Of a stretch of 64,000 nucleotides of DNA, positions 49,033-58,704 are shown piece after piece. The notes under the pieces are model-generated. The model saw only the letters and a program-made list of their open reading frames with translations. It was not told the DNA's origin and ran no database searches. The stretch's first letter is position 1; every line of letters begins with the position of its first letter. The stretch is from Variovorax paradoxus (GTDB lineage Bacteria > Pseudomonadota > Gammaproteobacteria > Burkholderiales > Burkholderiaceae_C): positions 821,001 to 885,000 of the forward strand of contig NZ_CP091716.1 of assembly GCF_022009635.1 (NCBI RefSeq). The letters run 5' to 3'. The position numbers and the translations under genes are program-made.

Positions 49033-50191
49033 TGGTCGGCGAGCTGGCCAGGCGCTGCATGAACAGTTCGCAGCGCGCCAGTTGTTCGAGGCTCACGAAC
49101 TCGTCGGGCTGATGCGCCTGCTCGATGCTGCCCGGCCCGCACACCACCGTCGGAATGCCGGCGTTCTTGAACAGGCCCGCCTCGGTGCCGAAAGCCACCA
49201 GCGTGGTGCCTTCCTCGCCCGCAAGGCGCTGCGCCAGCTTGGTGACCGGGTTGTCGGCGGCGCCCAGGAAACTCGGAATCTCGCAGATCGTCTCGAAGCT
49301 GAAGCCCGCGTCGGGCGCCACCTTCTTCATTGCCGGTTCGATGCTGCCCGCATAGGCCATCACGTCGGCCTGCATGCGCTTGGCGTCGGCCGTGGGCAGG
49401 TCGCGGAATTCGTAGCGGAACTCGGCGTCGCGCGGCACCACGTTGTCGGCGATGCCGCCGTGGAACTGGCCCACGCTGGCGGTGCTGAAGGGCACGTCGA
49501 AGCCCTCGTAGCGCGGCTCGTTGCGCTCGAAGTCTTCCGCCATGTCGCGCACCTTGCCGATCACGCGCGCGGCCATCTCGATGGCGTTGACCGACTTCGG
49601 CGTGAGCGACGAGTGCGCTTCCTTACCGCGCACGCAGCACTTGTAGCGGTACACGCCCTTGTGCGCGATGGCCGGCACCATGCTGGTGGGCTCGCCCACG
49701 ATGCAGGCCAGCGGGTTGATGCCGGCGTCGCGCATGTCGGCGATGAGTTCCTTCACGCCGAAGCAGCCGACTTCCTCGTCGTAGCTGAAGGCGAAGTGCA
49801 CCGCGAAGGGCGAGTCGCTTTCGAGGAAGCGGCCGGCGTTGGCCAGCGCGATGGCGATGAAGCTCTTCATGTCGGCCGAGCCGCGGCCGTAGAGGCGCTC
49901 GTTCTGCACGATGGCCGAGAGCGGGTCGACGCTCCAGTCCTGCCCGTCCCAGGGCACCGTGTCGGTATGGCCCGAGACGATGACGCCGGCCGGCTTGCCT
50001 TCGCCCAGCGTGGCGAACAGGTTCGCCTTGGTGCGCTCGGCGTTGTAGGTGATGCGGCTTTGCACGCCCAGGGCCTTCAGGTGGCTCTGCGCGAAGTCGA
50101 TCAGTTCGAGGTTGCTGTTGGCACTGACGGTGTTCATGCGCACCAGGGTCTGGGCCAGCAGGAGGCTTTGGGGGGAAAGCGTGTGGAGCAT
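49025..50191 (-). CDS. argE: Acetylornithine deacetylase
   Basis: A 388-residue M20 metallopeptidase-family enzyme releasing ornithine from N-acetylornithine. Metal ligands are in VSGHTDTVPWDGQDW, the bridging Asp in GRGSADMKSFIAIAL, the catalytic Glu pair in FSYDEEVGCFG, and later Glu/His in GEPTSM and GPGSIEQAHQPDEFV. Length equals ArgE. The ATG at 50191 has GGGAGA at a 10-base distance; another at 50200 is too close to that site. It is divergent from the deaminase gene. DapE-like or glutamate-type M20 activity is less likely. Confidence 0.88.
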   Translation of the reverse strand: MLHTLSPQSLLLAQTLVRMNTVSANSNLELIDFAQSHLKALGVQSRITYNAERTKANLFATLGEGKPAGVIVSGHTDTVPWDGQDWSVDPLSAIVQNERLYGRGSADMKSFIAIALANAGRFLESDSPFAVHFAFSYDEEVGCFGVKELIADMRDAGINPLACIVGEPTSMVPAIAHKGVYRYKCCVRGKEAHSSLTPKSVNAIEMAARVIGKVRDMAEDFERNEPRYEGFDVPFSTASVGQFHGGIADNVVPRDAEFRYEFRDLPTADAKRMQADVMAYAGSIEPAMKKVAPDAGFSFETICEIPSFLGAADNPVTKLAQRLAGEEGTTLVAFGTEAGLFKNAGIPTVVCGPGSIEQAHQPDEFVSLEQLARCELFMQRLASSPTIG

Positions 50192-50325
50192 GCGCAGCAT
50201 TCTCCCGGAAGTCGGCACGATGCGTGCACATGCCCATGACGCCGGCGCCTGGGCGATGATCGGCCACGCTTGTGGTGCATCGACCCGGGGCGTCTTGCCC
50301 TTTCTTTTTTCTCGCGAACATTTCC

Positions 50326-50856
50326 ATGAACGCTCACGCACATCCCTCCGCGCCAGCCACGCCCGCCGGGCTCTCGCCGCGCGACCTCGAACTGCTGCGC
50401 ATGGCCATCCGCCTATCGGACGAATCGAAGGCGCGCGGGCGCCATCCCTTCGCGGCGCTGGTGGCCGACGAGCACGGCGAGGTCGTCGCCAGCGCCGGCA
50501 ACAACTCGATGCCGCCCGAGGGCGACCCCACCCAGCACGCCGAACTGGTGGCAGCCGCGCAGGCCGCGCGGCTGCTCACGCCCGAGCAACTGGCGCGCTG
50601 CACGTTGTTCACCAGCGCCGAGCCCTGCTGCATGTGCGCGGGCGCCATCTACTGGACCAACATCGGCCGCGTGGTCTATGCGCTGTCGGAACACACGCTG
50701 CTGGGCCTGACCGGCGACCACCCCGAGAACCCGACCTTCTCGCTGCCCTGTCGCGAAGTGTTCGTGCGCGGGCAGCACAAGGTCGAGGTGATCGGCCCGC
50801 TGCTCGAGGACGAGGCGGCCGCACCGCACCGGGGCTTCTGGCATGCCGCGCACTGA
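50326..50856 (+). CDS. Nucleoside/base deaminase (CDA fold)
   Basis: A 176-residue zinc deaminase. The first motif QHAELVA supplies a His ligand and catalytic Glu; the second motif SAEPCCMCAGAIYW supplies two Cys ligands. It belongs to the TadA/guanine-deaminase group; the aromatic IYWTNIGRVVYAL region and C-terminal HRGFW make guanine deaminase or a general nucleoside deaminase more likely than tRNA adenosine deaminase. Start at 50326 with no strong ribosome site visible. No purine genes are adjacent. Confidence 0.88.
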   Translation: MNAHAHPSAPATPAGLSPRDLELLRMAIRLSDESKARGRHPFAALVADEHGEVVASAGNNSMPPEGDPTQHAELVAAAQAARLLTPEQLARCTLFTSAEPCCMCAGAIYWTNIGRVVYALSEHTLLGLTGDHPENPTFSLPCREVFVRGQHKVEVIGPLLEDEAAAPHRGFWHAAH

Positions 50857-50941
50857 GCGGGTGCGCGCGCCGCGTGCGCGTATCTACGCGGTGCCTCCAG
50901 CGGGCAGACTGTATAGACTGGCATTTTGAGACCTCCACGCC

Positions 50942-52144
50942 ATGAAACTCATCGATTCGCTCGTCACGCAGGCGGCCGGCATCGCCGCCGTGCGACGTGA
51001 CCTCCACGCCCATCCCGAACTCTGCTTCGAAGAAGTCCGCACCGCCGACGTGGTGGCAGGCAAGCTCACCGAATGGGGCATTCCCATCCACCGGGGCCTC
51101 GGCACCACCGGCGTGGTGGGCATCGTCAAGAACGGCACCAGCAGCCGCGCGGTCGGCCTGCGCGCCGACATGGACGCGCTGCCCGTCACCGAACTCAACA
51201 CCTTCGCCCATGCCAGCAAGCACCACGGCAAGATGCACGCCTGCGGCCACGACGGCCACACCGCCATGCTGCTGGCGGCCGCGCAGCACCTGGCGAAGAA
51301 CCGCAACTTCGACGGCACCGTGTACCTGATCTTCCAGCCGGCGGAAGAGGGCGGCGGCGGCGCCCGCGAGATGATCAAGGAGGGGCTGTTCGAGCAGTTC
51401 CCCATGGACGCCGTGTTCGGCATGCACAACTGGCCCGGCATGAAGGCCGGCCAGTTCGCGGTGAGCCCGGGCCCCGTGATGGCGTCGGGCAACAAGTTCT
51501 TCGTGAACGTGATCGGCAAGGGCGGCCACGCGGCGCTGCCGCAGACCGGCATCGACCCGGTGCCCATCGCCTGCGAGATCGTGCAGGCCTTCCAGACCAT
51601 CCTCACGCGCAAGATGAAGCCGACCGATTCGGCCGTGATCTCGGTCACCACCATCCACGCCGGCGAAACCAACAACGTGATTCCCGACAACTGCGAGCTG
51701 TCGGGCACGGTGCGCACGTTCTCGCTGGAGGTGCTCGACCTGATCGAGGCGAAGATGAAGCAGATCGCCGACCACATCTGCGCCGCGCACGACGCCACCT
51801 GCGATTTCCGCTTCGAGCGCTACTACCCGCCCACCGTCAACACCGAGGCCGAGGCCGACTTCGCGCGCCGCGTGATGGGCGGCATCGTCGGCTCCGAGAA
51901 CGTGCTGAAGCAGGAAGCGGCCATGACCTCGGAAGACTTCGCCTTCATGCTGCAGGCCAAGCCCGGCGCCTATGCCTTCATCGGCAACGGCGACGGCGCG
52001 CACCGCGACGTGCACCACGGCGAAGGCCCGTGCACGCTGCACAACGCGAGCTACGACTTCAACGACGACCTCATCCCGCTGGGCGCCACCTGCTGGGTGC
52101 AGATCGCCGAGCAGTTCCTCAAGCCAGCCGCCGCCGCGGAGTGA
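50942..52144 (+). CDS. M20 amidohydrolase (hippurate hydrolase/aminoacylase type)
   Basis: A 400-residue dinuclear metal amidohydrolase of the M20D subfamily. The start region is RRDLHAHPELCFEE, ligands lie in MHACGHDGHTAMLL, the Glu pair in FQPAEEGGGGA, and GMHNWPGMKAG and a dimerisation segment GKGGHAALPQTGIDP. It would cleave N-acyl amino acids or hippurate. Seven bp downstream is a DUF2817 peptidase-like gene, suggesting a peptide or conjugate scavenging pair. Confidence 0.93.
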   Translation: MKLIDSLVTQAAGIAAVRRDLHAHPELCFEEVRTADVVAGKLTEWGIPIHRGLGTTGVVGIVKNGTSSRAVGLRADMDALPVTELNTFAHASKHHGKMHACGHDGHTAMLLAAAQHLAKNRNFDGTVYLIFQPAEEGGGGAREMIKEGLFEQFPMDAVFGMHNWPGMKAGQFAVSPGPVMASGNKFFVNVIGKGGHAALPQTGIDPVPIACEIVQAFQTILTRKMKPTDSAVISVTTIHAGETNNVIPDNCELSGTVRTFSLEVLDLIEAKMKQIADHICAAHDATCDFRFERYYPPTVNTEAEADFARRVMGGIVGSENVLKQEAAMTSEDFAFMLQAKPGAYAFIGNGDGAHRDVHHGEGPCTLHNASYDFNDDLIPLGATCWVQIAEQFLKPAAAAE

Positions 52145-52151
52145 CCGCCAC

Positions 52152-53246
52152 ATGATCGCCATTCCCGAAGCCTTTTCGCCGCGCTACGCGCAGGCGCGCC
52201 AGAAGTTCCTGCAGGCCTGCGTGAGCGCCGGCCTCACGGTCGAGCCGCATGCGCATCCGCTCAAGGGCCGCGACGGCGAGGAACTGTCGATGGACGTGGC
52301 GCTCGACGGCAACCCCGATGCCGAGCACCTGCTGATCGTCACCAGCGCCTGCCACGGCGTGGAAGGCCATTGCGGCAGCGGCGTGCAGGTGTTCGCGCTG
52401 CACGACGCCGAATGGCGCGAGAAGGCCAAGGCGCAGGGCGTGGCGGTGCTGTACGTGCATGCGCTCAACCCGCACGGCTTTTCTTATGGCCGGCGCGTCA
52501 CGCACGAGAACGTCGACCTGAACCGCAACTTCATCGATTTCTCCAAGCCGGTGCCGGTCAACGAGCCCTACGCCAAGCTGCACGAGCTGCTGCTGCCCGC
52601 CACCTGGCCGCCCACGCCCGAGAACCAGGCGGCCGTGGCCAAGTGGATCGAGAAGCACGGCGCCACCGCCTACCAGGCGGCCGTGACCAGCGGCCAGTAC
52701 CAGTTCGACGACGGCCTGTTCTTCGGCGGCAAGGCGCCGACCTGGAGCAACAAGACCATCCGCGGCGTGCTCAAGCGCCATGCGGGAAAGGCCCGGCGCG
52801 TGGCCTGGATCGACCTGCACACGGGCCTGGGCCCGAACGGCCTGGGCGAGCGCATCTTCGCCTGCCGCGACGACAAGGTCGCCTACGAGCGCGCCAATGC
52901 GTGGTGGGGCACGCCGTCCGCGCCGGTCACATCGATCTACGACGGTTCGTCGACCTCGGCGCTGCTGCGCGGGCTGATGTGGGACGCCATGTACGAGGAG
53001 TGCCCGCAGGCCGAGTACACCGGCATCGCGCTCGAGTACGGCACGCTGCCCATCCTGGAAGTGACGGGCGCGCTGCGCGCCGACCACTGGCTGCACAAGC
53101 ACCCGGAGGCACCGGCCGACCTGGCGGACAGCATCCGCGCGCGGATGGTGGAAGCCTTCTATACCGACACCGATGCCTGGCGCGGGCAGATCGTCAGCCA
53201 GGCCCGCCAGGCGATGTTCCAGGCGGTGGACGGACTCAGGTCCTGA
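52152..53246 (+). CDS. DUF2817 / M14-like zinc peptidase family protein
   Basis: A 364-residue protein of the DUF2817 family, related to M14 carboxypeptidases. Likely zinc ligands are in SACHGVEGHCGSG (His and Glu) and WIDLHTGLGP (His), with NPHGFSYGRRVTHENVDLNRNF between them. The probable catalytic Glu is in ALEYGTLP. There is no signal peptide, so it is cytoplasmic and probably acts on small imported peptides or amides. It is in an operon with the M20 gene. Its last 11 bases overlap the convergent binding-protein gene. Confidence 0.9.
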   Translation: MIAIPEAFSPRYAQARQKFLQACVSAGLTVEPHAHPLKGRDGEELSMDVALDGNPDAEHLLIVTSACHGVEGHCGSGVQVFALHDAEWREKAKAQGVAVLYVHALNPHGFSYGRRVTHENVDLNRNFIDFSKPVPVNEPYAKLHELLLPATWPPTPENQAAVAKWIEKHGATAYQAAVTSGQYQFDDGLFFGGKAPTWSNKTIRGVLKRHAGKARRVAWIDLHTGLGPNGLGERIFACRDDKVAYERANAWWGTPSAPVTSIYDGSSTSALLRGLMWDAMYEECPQAEYTGIALEYGTLPILEVTGALRADHWLHKHPEAPADLADSIRARMVEAFYTDTDAWRGQIVSQARQAMFQAVDGLRS

Positions 53247-54366
53247 CCCGGCCGTCTCCGGTCAGCATCGACAGCTCGACGAACTTCGAGCCCACGTGGT
53301 TCCTGGCCGAGAACGACACCTCGAAGCCGCCGAACTGCTGGCGGTCGATGCCTTCCAGCCCCGCGATCAGGTTGTCGCGCGTGGGCTTGCCCGACACCTT
53401 GCGCAGCCCCTCGGCCAGCACCTTGGCGGCCAGGTAGCCTTCCATGCTCGAGAAATTCGCGCTCGCGCCGTTGCCGGCCTTGCGCACCGCCTCGGTGAAC
53501 TCGCGCGTGAGGGCGTTGGCCGGGTTGTAGGGCGAGGGCACCACCTGCGTCACCATCACGCCCGCCGCCTCCTTGCCCAGTTCGTCGGCCAGCGCCTGCG
53601 TGCCGACGAATGACAGGTTGAAGAAGGTGCCGCCGTAGCCCGCCTTGCGCGCCTCGCGGATGAAGGCCGCGCAAGACTTGTACGCGCTCACCTGGACCAC
53701 CGCGTCAGGCCGCGCCGCCACGATGGTCTTCACCGCCTGCGCCACGTCCACAGAATTGCGCTCCACCGTGGCCAGCGCCACCGGCTTGAGCGACTGCTGC
53801 GCCAGCGCCGCCGTCACGCCGTCGAGCCCGGCCTTGCCGTAGGCGTCGTTCTGCTGGAACACGGCGATCTTCTTCAGGCCCAGGTTGGTGAGCTGCTTGA
53901 CCACCATCGCGGTCTCGTCGTCGTACGAGGCGCGCAGGTGGAACACGTTTTTCTGGAACGGCTCGCGCAGCGCCATCGCGCCGGTGACGGGGGCGATGAA
54001 AGGCACCTTGTCCTTCACCGCCAGTGGCAGCGCCGCCAGGCTGGTCGGCGTGCCGATGTAGCCGAACAGGGCGAACACGTCTTCCTCGATGAATTTCTGC
54101 GTGTTGGCGGCGCAGCGGTCGGGCTCGTAGCCGTCGTCGAGGTTCTTGATGACCAGGTTGCGGCGGCCCGGCTGGGCGTTGTACTGGTCCAGGAACAGCT
54201 TGGCGCCCTGGTTGAACTGGATGCCCAGCTGCGCGGACGGCCCGGTGAACGGCGCGGACTGGCCCAGCACCAGCGGCGTCTCGCCCTGCGCCCGGGCGAT
54301 GCCGAAGCCGCCCAGCGCGGCGGCCGCGCCGGCGGCCAGCGAAAAATGTCGTCGATTCATCGTCAT
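53236..54366 (-). CDS. LIV-type ABC transporter substrate-binding protein (orphan)
   Basis: A 376-residue periplasmic binding protein of the branched-chain amino acid (Peripla_BP_6) type. The N-terminus MTMNRRHFSLAAGAAAALGG has a twin-Arg motif, so export is probably by Tat; cleavage falls near ARAQG. The mature part holds LVLGQSAPFTGPSAQLG and FGYIGTPTSLAALPLA. No LivHMGF genes are in the window, so it is an orphan that docks to a transporter elsewhere or has a sensory role. Its 3' end overlaps the DUF2817 gene. Confidence 0.92.
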   Translation of the reverse strand: MTMNRRHFSLAAGAAAALGGFGIARAQGETPLVLGQSAPFTGPSAQLGIQFNQGAKLFLDQYNAQPGRRNLVIKNLDDGYEPDRCAANTQKFIEEDVFALFGYIGTPTSLAALPLAVKDKVPFIAPVTGAMALREPFQKNVFHLRASYDDETAMVVKQLTNLGLKKIAVFQQNDAYGKAGLDGVTAALAQQSLKPVALATVERNSVDVAQAVKTIVAARPDAVVQVSAYKSCAAFIREARKAGYGGTFFNLSFVGTQALADELGKEAAGVMVTQVVPSPYNPANALTREFTEAVRKAGNGASANFSSMEGYLAAKVLAEGLRKVSGKPTRDNLIAGLEGIDRQQFGGFEVSFSARNHVGSKFVELSMLTGDGRVRT

Positions 54367-54417
54367 GTTGAAAACCCGTTCCCGCGCTCTGACTCGCGCA
54401 CAAATTAGACTTGCCCG

Positions 54418-56478
54418 ATGCCCCACGCACCGGATTCCCTGCTCGAAGAAGCATCCCCGCCCGTCACGTCCACCGTGCTGGGGGCCTGCCCCCATGACTG
54501 CCCGGACACGTGTGCGCTCGTCACCACCGTCAAGGACGGCGTGGCCGTGAAGCTGCAGGGCAATGCCGCGCATTCGCACACCGGCGGCGTGCTGTGCACC
54601 AAGGTGTCGCGCTACATCGAGCGCAACGACCACGCCGAGCGGCTGGTCCAGCCCCTGAAGCGCGTCGGCCCCAAGGGCAGCGGCCAGTTCGAGCCGGTGA
54701 GCTGGGACGCCGCGCTGGACGACATCGCCGCGCATCTTCGAGTATTACAGGGAAAACCCGAAGTCATTGTCCCCTACAGCTATGCGGGCACCATGGGCCT
54801 GGTGCAGGGCGAGTCGATGGACCGGCGCTTCTTCCACAAGCTGGGCGCCACCCTGCTGGACCGCACCATCTGCTCCATGGCTGGCGGCGAGGCCATGGTC
54901 TACACGCTGGGCGCCAAGGTCGGGATGCGCATCGAGTTCTTCGCCGAGGCCAAGCTCATATTGATCTGGGGCAGCAACTCCATCGCGAGCAACCTGCATT
55001 TCTGGCGCCACGCTCAGGCCGCCAAGCGCGCCGGCGCGCGGCTGGTGTGCATCGACCCGCGCAAGACCGAAACCGCCGACAAGTGCGACGAGCACATCGC
55101 GCTGCTGCCCGGCACCGACGCCGCGCTGGCGCTGGCCCTGATGCACGAGCTGATCGTGCACGACTGGCTCGACCACGACTACATCGCCAACCACACGCTG
55201 GGCTGGGAGCAGCTGCGCGAGCGCGCACTGCAGTGGCCGCCGTCGCGCGCCGCGCAGGTGTGCGGCGTGCCCGAAGAACAGATCGTGGCGCTGGCCAAGG
55301 CCTACGGCACCACCAGGCCGGCCGCCATCCGCCTGAACTACGGCATGCAGCGCGTGCGCGGCGGCGGCAACGCGGCCCGCGCCATCGCCTGCCTGCCGGC
55401 GCTGGTGGGCGCCTGGCGCGATCGCGCGGGCGGCCTGCTGCTGAGCAGTTCGGGCCACTACCCGGTCGACCGCGCCGCGCTGCAGCGCCCCGACCTGCTG
55501 GCCGGGCGCAAGCCGCGCACCATCAACATGAGCACCATCGGCGACGCGCTGCTGGACACGGCCAACCCGGTGAAGGCCATCGTGGTCTACAACAGCAACC
55601 CGGTGGCGGTGGCGCCCGAGTCGGCCAAGGTGGCGGCGGGCTTCGCGCGCGAAGACCTCTTCACCGTGGTGCTGGAGCAGTTCCGCACCGACACCGCCGA
55701 CTACGCCGACTACCTGCTGCCAGCCACCACGCAGCTGGAGCACTGGGACATCCACTGCAGCTATGGCCACACCGACGTGCTGCTGAACCGCCCGGCCGTG
55801 GCGCCGCGCGGCGAGGCCCGCAGCAATGCCTGGGTGTTCCGCGAACTGGCGCGCCGCATGGGCTTCACCGAACCCTGCTTCTCCGATTCCGACGAGACGC
55901 TGTGCCGCACCGCCTTCGCTGAAAACGCCATCGACTTCCCGCAGTTGCTGGAACAAGGCTTCACCAGCGTGAAGCTGCCGGAAGCGCCTTTTGCCGAAGG
56001 CAAGTTCCCCACGCCTTCGGGCCGCTGCGAATTCTTCAGCGCGCGGCTGGAAGCCATGGGCATGAACGGCCTGCCCGACCATGTGCCCAACTGGGAGCCG
56101 GCCGGCAGCTCGACCGAATTCCCGCTGGCCATGATCTCGCCGCCGGCGCGCAATTTCCTCAATTCGACCTTCGTCAACGTGACCAGCCTGCGCGCCATCG
56201 AGGTCGAGCCGCTGCTGGAGATCCACGAGGCCGACGCCGCCGCGCGCGGCATCGAGGACGGCGCGCTGGTGCGCGTGTTCAACAAGCGCGGCGAGCACCG
56301 CTGCCGCGCCGAGGTCTCGCGCCGCGCGCGGCAGGGCGTGGTGCACGGCATGGGCATCTGGTGGCGCAAGCTCGGCATGGACGGCACCAACGTCAACGAG
56401 CTCACCAGCCAGCGCCTGACCGACATCGGCCGCGGTCCCACCTTCTACGACTGCCTCGTCGAGGTCGAGAAGGCGTGA
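54418..56478 (+). CDS. Molybdopterin oxidoreductase (formate dehydrogenase/BisC superfamily)
   Basis: A 686-residue molybdenum or tungsten enzyme. The N-terminal [4Fe-4S] motif is ACPHDCPDTC with the fourth Cys in GGVLCTKV; then cofactor motifs LIWGSNSIASN, CIDPRKTETADKCD and the C-terminal MopB_CT domain with FNKRGEHRCRAEV. There is no Tat signal, so it is cytoplasmic. No electron-transfer subunit gene follows; the next gene is a lipoprotein peptidase gene overlapping by GTGA. Assimilatory-type or thiol/DMSO-like reductase activity is possible; the substrate is unknown. It is divergent from the binding-protein gene, 51 bp apart. Confidence 0.92.
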   Translation: MPHAPDSLLEEASPPVTSTVLGACPHDCPDTCALVTTVKDGVAVKLQGNAAHSHTGGVLCTKVSRYIERNDHAERLVQPLKRVGPKGSGQFEPVSWDAALDDIAAHLRVLQGKPEVIVPYSYAGTMGLVQGESMDRRFFHKLGATLLDRTICSMAGGEAMVYTLGAKVGMRIEFFAEAKLILIWGSNSIASNLHFWRHAQAAKRAGARLVCIDPRKTETADKCDEHIALLPGTDAALALALMHELIVHDWLDHDYIANHTLGWEQLRERALQWPPSRAAQVCGVPEEQIVALAKAYGTTRPAAIRLNYGMQRVRGGGNAARAIACLPALVGAWRDRAGGLLLSSSGHYPVDRAALQRPDLLAGRKPRTINMSTIGDALLDTANPVKAIVVYNSNPVAVAPESAKVAAGFAREDLFTVVLEQFRTDTADYADYLLPATTQLEHWDIHCSYGHTDVLLNRPAVAPRGEARSNAWVFRELARRMGFTEPCFSDSDETLCRTAFAENAIDFPQLLEQGFTSVKLPEAPFAEGKFPTPSGRCEFFSARLEAMGMNGLPDHVPNWEPAGSSTEFPLAMISPPARNFLNSTFVNVTSLRAIEVEPLLEIHEADAAARGIEDGALVRVFNKRGEHRCRAEVSRRARQGVVHGMGIWWRKLGMDGTNVNELTSQRLTDIGRGPTFYDCLVEVEKA

Positions 56479-57599
56479 AGCTGCTTTCGGCGCTCGCGCT
56501 GGCCGGCTCGGTGTTCCTGACCGGCTGCGCCGACCTCGGCTACTACTGGCAGTCGGCCAGCGGCCACATCGGCATCATGCGGGCCGCCAAGCCCGTGCCC
56601 GAGTGGCTGGCCGACCCGTCGGTGTCCGCGGCGCTGAAAGCCAAGCTCGAACTCACGCAGCGCATCCGCCGCTTCGCGTCCGCCGAACTCGGCCTGCCCG
56701 ACAACCCCAGCTACAAGTCGTACGCCGACCTGCACCGCGCCGCCGCCGTGTGGAACGTGGTGGCCGCGCCGCCGTACTCGCTCACGCTCAAGAGCTGGTG
56801 CTTCCCGGTGGCGGGCTGCGTGGGCTATCGCGGCTACTACGACGAAGCCCTGGCCAAGGCCGAGGCCGAGGCGCAGAAGAAGGAAGGCATGGAGGTTGCC
56901 GTCTACCCCGTGCCCGCGTACTCCACGCTCGGCTGGATGAACTGGGCCGGCGGCGACCCGCTGCTGTCCACCTTCATCGGCTATCCCGAAGGCGAGCTCG
57001 CGCGCATCGTGTTCCACGAACTCGCGCACCAGGTGCTCTACGTGCCGGGCGACACGGTGTTCAACGAGTCGTACGCCACGGCGGTCGAGCGCATCGGCGG
57101 CGCCTTGTGGCTGCAGCGCGAGGCCGGCGAGCCGGCCCGCCGCGAATACGCGCAGTTCGACATGCAGCGCCAGGACTTCCGCGCGCTCGCGCTCGATACC
57201 CGCCGCGCGCTCACGCAGGTCTACGAGTCGCCCGAAGCCAAGGCCAAGGACTGGGCCAGGGTCGAGGTCATGAAGCAGGCCGCCATGGCCGACTTCCGCG
57301 AGCGCTACGCCAAGCTGAAAGCCGGCTGGAGCGGCCCGCGCCAGAACGCCTACGACGCCTGGGTGGCGCGCGCCAACAACGCGGCCTTCGGCGCGCAGGG
57401 CGCCTACGACGACCTGGTGCCGAGCTTCGAGCAACTCTTCGAGCGCGAGGGCCACGAGTGGCCGCGCTTCTACACTGAGGTCAAGCGCATTGCCGCGCTG
57501 CCGACCGAGCAGGAGCGCCGCGCCGCGCTGGCGTCGGCCAGCGGCGTCCTGCAGACCCATTCCAGCCCCAAAGACAACAAGGAAAATTCCGGTGCCTGA
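56475..57599 (+). CDS. Lipoprotein zinc aminopeptidase (PF10023-like)
   Basis: A 374-residue protein starting at GTG 56475, which overlaps the previous TGA. The signal peptide ends in the lipobox FLTGC (Cys18). The zinc-peptidase motif is VFHELAHQVLYV (about residue 180) with the third ligand in VFNESYATAVERIGG. The family is annotated as putative aminopeptidase. It is probably anchored in the outer membrane and acts in the periplasm. A coupled cytoplasmic molybdoenzyme suggests cotranscription, not shared function. Confidence 0.9.
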   Translation: MKLLSALALAGSVFLTGCADLGYYWQSASGHIGIMRAAKPVPEWLADPSVSAALKAKLELTQRIRRFASAELGLPDNPSYKSYADLHRAAAVWNVVAAPPYSLTLKSWCFPVAGCVGYRGYYDEALAKAEAEAQKKEGMEVAVYPVPAYSTLGWMNWAGGDPLLSTFIGYPEGELARIVFHELAHQVLYVPGDTVFNESYATAVERIGGALWLQREAGEPARREYAQFDMQRQDFRALALDTRRALTQVYESPEAKAKDWARVEVMKQAAMADFRERYAKLKAGWSGPRQNAYDAWVARANNAAFGAQGAYDDLVPSFEQLFEREGHEWPRFYTEVKRIAALPTEQERRAALASASGVLQTHSSPKDNKENSGA

Positions 57600-57906
57600 C
57601 ATCCATATCGAACGCAACCACGCGCTGGGCATTGCCGGCGCACGCGAAGTCGCGCGCAAGTGGGTGAAACAGGCCCAGGAGGAATTCGGTCTCGAATGCG
57701 CCTACACCGAAGGCAAGGACCGCGACGTGGCGCAGTTCACACGGGCCGGCATCGACGGCACGGTCGAGGTCACGGCCAGCACCTTCACGCTCGACGCGAC
57801 GCTGGGCTTTCTGTTCAGCAGCTTCAGCGAGGTCATCGAGCAGAAGATCACGCGCAACCTCGACGCGCTGCTCGGCGCGCCCGGCGGCGGCACCCGCCTG
57901 GCCTGA
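57592..57906 (+). CDS. Polyhydroxyalkanoic-acid-system family protein
   Basis: A 104-residue protein starting at GTG 57592, overlapping the aminopeptidase stop by 8 bp. The sequence begins VPDIHIERNHALGIAGAREV and continues with EVTASTFTLDATLGFLF, matching the PHA granule region family found in betaproteobacteria. Family members are linked to PHA granules or synthesis. Its place among unrelated hydrolases is common in this group of organisms. No PHA synthase gene is in the window. Confidence 0.85.
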   Translation: MPDIHIERNHALGIAGAREVARKWVKQAQEEFGLECAYTEGKDRDVAQFTRAGIDGTVEVTASTFTLDATLGFLFSSFSEVIEQKITRNLDALLGAPGGGTRLA

Positions 57907-57918
57907 GCGGTCCGGGGC

Positions 57919-58605
57919 ATGACGGCGACGACAGCCTCCTCTTCCCATGCCGCCGGCCCTCTGGCCGGCTTGAAGGTCATCGAACTCGGCCAGCTGATCG
58001 CGGGGCCCTTCGCGGCGCGCACGCTGGCCGACTTCGGCGCCGAAGTCATCAAGATCGAGCCGCCCGGCGCGGGCGACCCGCTGCGCAACTGGCGGCTGTT
58101 GAAGGACGGCACTTCGGTCTGGTGGCAGGTGCAGTCGCGCAACAAGCGCTCGCTGGCGCTGGACTTGCGCGAGCCCGAGGCGCAGGCCGTGGTGCGCAAG
58201 CTCGCGGCCGAGGCCGACGTGCTGATCGAGAACTTCCGCCCCGGCGCGATGGAAGGCTGGGGCCTGGGCCCCGACGAACTGCTGGCCGCCAACCCCGCGC
58301 TCGTCATGCTGCGCATCAGCGGCTACGGCCAGACCGGACCGTATCGCGACCGGCCCGGCTTCGGCGTGGTGGCCGAGGCCATGGGCGGCCTGCGCCATCT
58401 CACGGGCGAGCCGGGCCGCGTGCCGGTGCGCGTGGGCGTGTCCATCGGCGACACGCTGGCTTCGCTGCACGGCGTGATCGGCGTTCTGCTGGCCATGCAG
58501 CATCGGCACGCCACGGTGAGCGCCGAATATCCGAAGGGGCGCGGCCACCCGAGTTCGACACCAAACCGCCGTTTTCCGATGTTTTCGCGGACCGGTGCCA
58601 TATGA
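57919..58605 (+). pseudogene. CaiB/BaiF CoA-transferase, 5' fragment (broken by IS)
   Basis: Encodes the N-terminal half of a family III CoA-transferase: PLAGLKVIELGQLIAGPFAARTL, FGAEVIKIEPPGAGDPLR, the catalytic-region segment LVMLRISGYGQTGPYRDRPG. Native coding ends at base 58547 in the codon series for GRG; beyond it the frame runs 58 bases into the insertion sequence and stops at 58605. The remaining part lies at 60502-61114. Joining 57919-58547 to 60502-61114 gives an unbroken 413-codon protein reading GRGQVIDVALYEA, so loss of function is recent. The full enzyme would move CoA between acids, e.g. succinate to another carboxylate. Confidence 0.95.
58542..58547. repeat. Target-site duplication, left copy (CGGCCA)
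   Basis: CGGCCA immediately left of the insertion sequence; the identical CGGCCA at 60496-60501 is immediately right of it. A 6-bp duplication fits IS1634-family insertions. Confidence 0.92.
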
Positions 58606-58704
58606 ATCAAGCACTTAGCTGAGGCGTTTTGATTTTTATGTAGTGGCAATGTTTTATTGCTGATGTGTTGGCAATTGCCCGTATTTTTTTGCTACACTTC
58701 TTCT

